Part shown: one piece after another, positions 6,677 to 10,335 of the stretch
How positions within the stretch are numbered: the first letter of the stretch is position 1
How the letters are laid out: each line of letters starts with the position of its first letter
Assembly: GCA_023144675.1 (NCBI GenBank)
Contig: JAGLFE010000479.1
Coordinates: forward strand, 1 to 10,335
Length of the DNA: 10,335 nucleotides
DNA from: Thiomargarita sp.
GTDB taxonomy: Bacteria; Pseudomonadota; Gammaproteobacteria; Beggiatoales; Beggiatoaceae
Reading direction: 5' to 3'
Notes under the pieces: model-generated
Databases searched by the model: none
The model's input: the letters and a program-made list of their open reading frames with translations, nothing else
What the model was told of the DNA's origin: nothing
Position numbers and translations under genes: made by a program

Positions 6677-7143
6677 ACTAAATCTAGCGATGGTTTCCAG
6701 TGGGTTAATAAATCAAATTTTTTTAAGCAATCATCTGTATTACGTAATTTTTCACAAAATTCATTATCACGAAACATGGTCGCCAGTTGGGACAATATTT
6801 TTAAATGTTCTTCAGTTGATTTTTCAGGCACGACTAATGCGAATAGTAAATCAACTGGCTGATTGTCAATCCCTTCAAAATTAATACCTTTTTCCAGGTG
6901 TAAAAAAGCAGCCAAGGTAACATGACATTGAGCAACCCTAGCATGAGGTATAGCAATTCCTCTGCCAAGACCAGTACTTCCTAAACGTTCACGCGCCAGC
7001 AAACTATCAAAAATAGTATGACTGGTTAGCGATAAAGTTTCTGTAGCCAGTAATTTGCTAAAGTATTCAAAAATACGTTTTTTACTGCTTACTTGAACAT
7101 GACATAGTATTCTATCAGGCGTTAAAATATCCGAAATTTGCAT
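6673..7143 (-). CDS. ptsN: Nitrogen-regulatory PTS enzyme IIA (EIIANtr)
   Basis: PtsN is the terminal phosphoacceptor of the PTSNtr chain (EINtr to NPr to EIIANtr). It acts in the cytoplasm by protein contacts rather than sugar transport, for example on potassium transport and sigma-54-linked responses. The phosphorylated histidine is His67 in GIAIPHARV (62-70), preceded by RERLGSTGLGRG (51-62). The second conserved block PVDLLFALVVPE (96-107) leads to HLKILSQLA (113-121). The 156-residue length is close to the 163 of E. coli. It lies 69 bp after hpf, the gap holding a perfect 12-bp stem, and overlaps hprK by 4 nt. No strong ribosome site is seen before the ATG. Confidence 0.96.
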   Translation of the reverse strand: MQISDILTPDRILCHVQVSSKKRIFEYFSKLLATETLSLTSHTIFDSLLARERLGSTGLGRGIAIPHARVAQCHVTLAAFLHLEKGINFEGIDNQPVDLLFALVVPEKSTEEHLKILSQLATMFRDNEFCEKLRNTDDCLKKFDLLTHWKPSLDLV

Positions 7144-7162
7144 AACATTGGTGAAATCTAAT

Positions 7163-7202
7163 AAGTATGGAAATTACAACATTATATGATATTTCCATAC
7201 TT
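7163..7202 (-). promoter_or_regulatory. Perfect 12-bp stem-loop between hpf and ptsN
   Basis: AAGTATGGAAAT (7163-7174) and ATTTCCATACTT (7191-7202) are exact inverted repeats around a 16-nt loop, filling most of the 69-nt gap between hpf and ptsN. In the minus-strand transcript no U-tract follows, so it does not look like an intrinsic terminator. It is better read as an mRNA processing or stability element, or a protein-binding palindrome. The structure is seen directly; its role is inferred. Confidence 0.6.
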
Positions 7203-7212
7203 TGAATGATAA

Positions 7213-7503
7213 TTAACGATGACTCTGTACTTTTTCTTTATGCTTCTTTATTTGTCTATCTAATTTGTCAACCAAAGAATCAACAGCAGCGTACATATCT
7301 TCATGTTCTGCATTTGCAAACAAATTAGCTCCACTAACATGTAAAGTTGCTTCTGCTTTATGAACTAATTTTTCTACACTTAAAACAACGTGCATATTGG
7401 TAACGTGATCAAAATGGCGTTCTAAACGTTCAATTTTATTGATAACATGAGTTCGTAAAGCTGGGGTGATTTCAATATGTTGCCCAGTTAGGTTAAGTTG
7501 CAT
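7213..7503 (-). CDS. hpf: Short-form ribosome hibernation promoting factor
   Basis: HPF binds the small ribosomal subunit at the mRNA/tRNA channel and, in its short form together with RMF, promotes inactive 100S dimers in stationary phase. The sequence is 96 residues (E. coli HPF 95), opening with MQLNLTGQHIEITPALR, followed by KIERLERHF (23-31). The conserved dimer-fold segment EATLHVSGANLFANAEHEDMYAAVD spans about 51-75, and a basic tail, IKKHKEKVQSHR, closes the protein. The long-form C-terminal extension is absent. The ATG at 7503 has a strong AAGGAG eight bases upstream. It is the probable first gene of the hpf-ptsN-hprK-queF operon; rpoN, its usual upstream neighbour, is separated from it by two accessory genes. 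Confidence 0.95.
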   Translation of the reverse strand: MQLNLTGQHIEITPALRTHVINKIERLERHFDHVTNMHVVLSVEKLVHKAEATLHVSGANLFANAEHEDMYAAVDSLVDKLDRQIKKHKEKVQSHR

Positions 7504-7550
7504 TTATAAGCTCCTTGTTTTATTAAGACAAATGAAAAGTAAGTAAATTC

Positions 7551-7573
7551 AATGCTATAATTTTAATAGCATT
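7551..7573. promoter_or_regulatory. Hairpin in the hpf leader
   Basis: AATGCTAT (7551-7558) and ATAGCATT (7566-7573) form an exact 8-bp inverted repeat with a 7-nt loop, about 50 nt before the hpf start codon. If transcription begins upstream, this would fold in the 5' leader; it could equally be an operator. No function is assigned. Confidence 0.4.
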
Positions 7574-7618
7574 ATGGGTAAAAAAATTTTGTATAATATT
7601 GTTCTGAGAATTTACTAA

Positions 7619-7634
7619 AGCATGGTGTTAACCA
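7619..7634 (-). promoter_or_regulatory. Weak sigma-54-like promoter upstream of hpf
   Basis: The minus strand reads TGGTTAACACCATGCT, with the invariant GG and GC elements exactly 10 nt apart and 7 of 10 informative positions matching TGGCAC-N5-TTGCW. It lies about 117 bp before the hpf start. A -10-like TATTAT (7598-7593) is just downstream. It could be a chance match; it also overlaps one arm of a small CCAAAC/GTTTAGG hairpin (7632-7645). Confidence 0.22.
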
Positions 7635-7689
7635 AACAGAAGTTTAGGAATGATTTTCAAAAGTTCGCCTCCAAGATAAATATAAGAAT

Positions 7690-8415
7690 TTATTTTAGTT
7701 TCTTTACAATAACTTTCAATTGTTTATAAGATGTAATCAATTCCATTTCAATTGAATAAATAAGTCTATCTTCCCATGTTGCTCTTTTTTCTTGAATAAT
7801 GGCAGTATGTTCTTTTGAATTATACCCTATAGTATTTATCAAATCTAATTGCTCTCTAAAAAGTTTAGCTATTTCAATATAGATGCCCCAATTATTTTTA
7901 TCAATTCTATCAGGTAAAGTATCTATAGCTTTATTGAGCAAAACGTAATTATCTCCACCTATATCTCTCCACTCAAGTATTTTAGATTCTAAAAATATAT
8001 CAATCATTTCCAACCTCAGTGTAGGTGAAAGATAAATTGCTAAATCTAACATTATTTGTAAATTTGCCCAAACACCCCGGTTTTCTGGTTTTCCACCACG
8101 TTGAGATTTTATGACAGAAAATTGTTTTATGAGTTTGGAATATTCTAATTGACCATTACTACGGTGATAATTTCCAAAAGTGAGATGCTCGCTTTTGAGT
8201 TTTTTCCCATATTTAACCTCTACTTCACGAATAAATTCCCAAGTTTTTTCTCTACTTAACCATTCCTTTAATTCAATCGCCCTTAATCCATTATTTTGCC
8301 GATAACTATTTCCAATAGCCAAAACATCATTTAATGAACCCATTTTGGTTAAATGTCCAATTGTGATAGTGTGATTATCACCAATATTAACTATCATTTC
8401 TTGATTAGTTTTCAT
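7690..8415 (-). CDS. KilA-N-like domain protein
   Basis: This protein of 241 residues resembles the KilA-N DNA-binding domain proteins common in phages and mobile regions. Residues about 28-150 would form the domain, with the diagnostic stretch RGGKP (106-110), RGVWANLQIMLDLA (113-126) and YLSP (128-131). A charged helical tail follows, TWEDRLIYSIE (213-223). No catalytic motif is visible and the biological role is unknown. I start at the ATG at 8415-8413. An in-frame GTG at 8442 exists, but it lies inside a dispersed repeat copy (from 8430) and would add nine residues derived partly from that repeat. Neither start has a clear ribosome site. Together with the next gene upstream it separates rpoN from hpf. 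The original 5' end may have been altered by the repeat insertion. Confidence 0.7.
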   Translation of the reverse strand: MKTNQEMIVNIGDNHTITIGHLTKMGSLNDVLAIGNSYRQNNGLRAIELKEWLSREKTWEFIREVEVKYGKKLKSEHLTFGNYHRSNGQLEYSKLIKQFSVIKSQRGGKPENRGVWANLQIMLDLAIYLSPTLRLEMIDIFLESKILEWRDIGGDNYVLLNKAIDTLPDRIDKNNWGIYIEIAKLFREQLDLINTIGYNSKEHTAIIQEKRATWEDRLIYSIEMELITSYKQLKVIVKKLK

Positions 8416-8429
8416 ATATTCAGATAATT

Positions 8430-8475
8430 GGTAGTCCTGCACAAAGTAGTGGCAAACTTGTTAAATATTTTTGAT
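8430..8475. repeat. Partial copy of miniature element type C
   Basis: GGTAGTCCTG and the following CACAAAGTAGT repeat the left end of the element at 3613-3702, and similarity continues to about 8475 (AAACTT, TAAATATTT, GAT). The opposite terminus (AGGACTACC) is not found downstream, so the copy is truncated or decayed. It sits at the 5' end of the KilA-N gene and carries the alternative GTG start. Confidence 0.7.
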
Positions 8476-8502
8476 TATAAAACTGTCCGAAGTATTGATA
8501 TT

Positions 8503-8567
8503 ATAAACATAACTAAATAATTATTATTTTAAAAATAAGGTTAGTATATACCATAAATATAACTAAA
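8503..8567. repeat. Pair of 15-bp direct repeats, 50 bp apart
   Basis: ATAAACATAACTAAA (8503-8517) recurs as ATAAATATAACTAAA (8553-8567), a 14/15 match. Both lie in the gap between the two accessory genes. They could be binding-site repeats or the footprint of an old insertion; AT-rich DNA makes chance possible. Nearby, TTTTAAG-T-CTTAAAA (8615-8629) is a perfect palindrome with a 1-nt centre. Confidence 0.35.
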
Positions 8568-8656
8568 GTTACGCAGATGAATTGAAGTGATTAAAATCAA
8601 GCCTTTATCTTAATTTTTAAGTCTTAAAACTATCCTAAATTTAAAATGCACTGCCT

Positions 8657-9262
8657 TTAAGCATCTTGATTAACCATATTAACTAAAATGCCAATTATTT
8701 TATTTGGATTTGTTATATGATATTCAGGTAAATCAATATAGGCTACATTATTTTCGTATTTTAAAAATTTCCAAGTATTTCCAGTGGTAACTACGCCGTA
8801 TATTTTTGGTAAAACTAATCCATCTTTTTCATTAAAAAGTTGGGCGGCAAACATTTCTGCGATACATTGACCTAAACCGCCGCCTATATATTCATTTTTT
8901 GCTTCAACAACTGTGATAATTGGTGCATTAAGATAATATTGTTCTGAAGATTTACTAATTACAAAATCACAAAAACCGTTTAAATCCTTTTGTTTATCAA
9001 CATCTAAATTAATACCAGAGAATAAGCTAATTTCGTCCTTTAAAATTCGTCTAATTTCTAATAAAATATTTGCGATGATTAACTCAGAACGACATTTTTC
9101 AGTTCCAATTGCTAAAGCCAGTGGCACATTATATTTTAAGGTAGTAGATAAATATTCGCTTATTTTAATTTTACTTATATTTGCAAATAAATCCTTATTT
9201 TCCACAATCTTAATATTAAGTTGTGTCTTTACTTTTTTTAAGGTGAAATCGCTATATGGCAT
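8657..9262 (-). CDS. PD-(D/E)XK nuclease-like protein of unknown role
   Basis: This is a 201-residue soluble protein beginning MPYSDFTLKKVKTQL. The predicted core fits the PD-(D/E)XK order: Glu60 in a helix (RSELIIANILLEIRR), Asp99 in NGFCDF (95-100), then Glu120-x-Lys122 in ITVVEAKNE (116-124). A helix with Gln132 and Glu136 (GQCIAEM, 131-137) follows. From memory, close relatives occur as solitary genes in cyanobacteria and filamentous sulfur bacteria, often called hypothetical or restriction-like; no methylase partner is present here. Cleavage activity is inferred from the residue pattern only. The ATG at 9262 lies 2 bp after the rpoN stop, so it is probably read from the rpoN transcript, although no clear ribosome site is visible. 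Confidence 0.75.
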   Translation of the reverse strand: MPYSDFTLKKVKTQLNIKIVENKDLFANISKIKISEYLSTTLKYNVPLALAIGTEKCRSELIIANILLEIRRILKDEISLFSGINLDVDKQKDLNGFCDFVISKSSEQYYLNAPIITVVEAKNEYIGGGLGQCIAEMFAAQLFNEKDGLVLPKIYGVVTTGNTWKFLKYENNVAYIDLPEYHITNPNKIIGILVNMVNQDA

Positions 9263-9264
9263 AT

Positions 9265-10335
9265 TTAAACTAAACGTTTTCTTTCATTAGAAGGTGGAAT
9301 AACCATAGATTCTCGATATTTTGCAATTGTACGCCGAGCAACTTTAATTCCCTTATCAGATAAAATATTGGCAATTTTATTATCACTTAATGGTTTTACC
9401 GCATTTTCAGTTTCAACCATTTTTTTAATCATTGCCCGAATAGCAGTAGATGAACATCCTTCACCATTCTTCATATTAACATGGCTAGAAAAAAAGTATT
9501 TTAATTCAAAAACACCGCGCGGAGTATGTAAATATTTTTGGGTAGTAACGCGAGAAATGGTTGACTCGTGCATATCTAATTTTTCAGCAACATCATGCAA
9601 TATCAAAGGTTTCATTGCTTCATCGCCATAATCTAAGAAACCAGCTTGTTTTTCTACAATACATATAGCAACTTTTAACAATGTTTCCTGGCGACTTTTA
9701 AGACTTTTTATAAACCAACGTGCTTCTTGTAAATGCGATTTCAACATTCCATTTTCTTCACGATTATCTAATTTTAATTTAGAATAATAGCTATTTAAAC
9801 GTAAATTAGGCGCAATTTCATCATTTAATTTTACTTTCCAAATATCATTTATTTTTTTTACAAAAACATCAGGAGTAACATAGGTAGTTTCTGAATCACC
9901 AATTTGGTTGCCAGGACGTGGATTAAGTGTTTGAATGAGTTCAACTACTTTTTTTAAATCTTCCCGATTCAATTTCATATATTTAGTCAATTGCGTATAA
10001 TCGTGAACACCTAATAAATCTAAGTATTTACTAATTAAGCGTTTGGCTTCCCGTAAAAAAGGTGTATCTGATTGATATTTTGCTAATTGTAATAATAAAC
10101 ATTCTCTTAAATCGGTTGCTCCTACTCCTAGCGGATCAAAATGTTGAATTCGACTCAACACAATTTCAACCTCTTTAAAATCAATAGATAACTTTCTATT
10201 TTGTAAACTTATTGTAATATCTTCAACTGAATCAGAAAGATAACCGTCAACATTAATCGCATCAATAATAGTAATAGCAATAATTCGATCTAAATCACTA
10301 AAAGGGGTTAATTCTAATTGCCATTGCAAATAATC
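9265..10335 (-). CDS. rpoN: RNA polymerase sigma-54 factor (5' end outside window)
   Basis: Sigma-54 directs RNA polymerase to -24/-12 promoters and needs an ATP-hydrolysing activator. The frame is open to the window edge (Asp-Tyr-Leu-Gln-Trp at 10335-10321), so the TTG at 10329 is an internal leucine codon, not a start. About 120 N-terminal residues, including the activator-interacting region I, are missing compared with the 477 of E. coli. Visible blocks are WQLELTPFSDLDR at the edge of the core-binding region, FDPLGVGATDLRECLLLQL, LNPRPG, and the helix-turn-helix region near LHDVAEKLDMHESTISRV. The invariant RpoN box ARRTIAKYRE lies at 9339-9310 and reads -24 elements. The protein ends normally in ERKRLV. 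Downstream, hpf is displaced by two accessory genes. Confidence 0.97.
   Translation of the reverse strand, partial: DYLQWQLELTPFSDLDRIIAITIIDAINVDGYLSDSVEDITISLQNRKLSIDFKEVEIVLSRIQHFDPLGVGATDLRECLLLQLAKYQSDTPFLREAKRLISKYLDLLGVHDYTQLTKYMKLNREDLKKVVELIQTLNPRPGNQIGDSETTYVTPDVFVKKINDIWKVKLNDEIAPNLRLNSYYSKLKLDNREENGMLKSHLQEARWFIKSLKSRQETLLKVAICIVEKQAGFLDYGDEAMKPLILHDVAEKLDMHESTISRVTTQKYLHTPRGVFELKYFFSSHVNMKNGEGCSSTAIRAMIKKMVETENAVKPLSDNKIANILSDKGIKVARRTIAKYRESMVIPPSNERKRLV

Noticed and set aside
6210..6884. Several plus-strand frames opposite hprK and ptsN
   Set aside because: They overlap conserved coding motifs (P-loop, PtsN histidine region) on the other strand and look like shadows.
7690..9262. 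Toxin-antitoxin or restriction-modification pair
   Set aside because: The two genes are 240 bp apart, no methylase or antitoxin-like partner is visible, and neither protein carries toxin motifs I recognise.
9075..9631. Plus-strand frames opposite the nuclease-like gene and rpoN
   Set aside because: Antisense to conserved sequence such as the rpoN helix-turn-helix; no independent support.

Overview
The window looks like chromosomal DNA from an AT-rich gammaproteobacterium. The evidence is the fabA-fabB pair (anaerobic unsaturated fatty acid synthesis), an LPS heptosyltransferase II, and the order rpoN ... hpf-ptsN. An HPr kinase (HprK) sits where enterobacteria carry rapZ. The low GC, the many short mobile repeats, and a PD-(D/E)XK-like protein of a type I recall from filamentous cyanobacteria and sulfur bacteria suggest a Thiotrichales/Beggiatoaceae-like organism. 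That placement is inference; no rRNA or tRNA is present to anchor it.

Layout. 1-232: the right end of a mobile repeat (1-77), then a possible frameshifted gene remnant and a candidate promoter. 233-1309: waaF on the + strand, converging on fabA-fabB (3071 to 1326, minus strand). 3072-3706: a 635-bp gene-free stretch holding the fabA promoter region and three complete miniature inverted-repeat elements. Each of these has terminal inverted repeats and a 7-8 bp target duplication. The third abuts the stop codon of the next gene. 7503 to 3707 (minus strand): a compact probable operon hpf-ptsN-hprK-queF plus a 541-residue membrane protein that ends in a YebY/DUF2511-like domain. 7690-9262: two accessory genes, one with a KilA-N-like domain and one PD-(D/E)XK-like, lying between rpoN and hpf, which are adjacent in many gammaproteobacteria. 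9265-10335: rpoN, cut by the right edge so that roughly 120 N-terminal residues are missing.

How the genes fit together. FabA isomerises and FabB elongates to make unsaturated fatty acids. WaaF builds the LPS inner core. RpoN is sigma-54; HPF hibernates ribosomes; PtsN (EIIANtr) and HprK belong to the regulatory phosphotransferase network. QueF makes the queuosine precursor preQ1. The 541-residue protein is the least understood member: predicted N-terminal membrane segments, degenerate TPR-like repeats, and a C-terminal domain that is normally a small exported protein.

No CRISPR array, tRNA, rRNA or intact transposase gene was seen. I do not see a convincing complete new defence or mobile system. 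The most novel material is the 541-residue architecture, the cluster of three miniature elements with intact target duplications, and the accessory insertion between rpoN and hpf.
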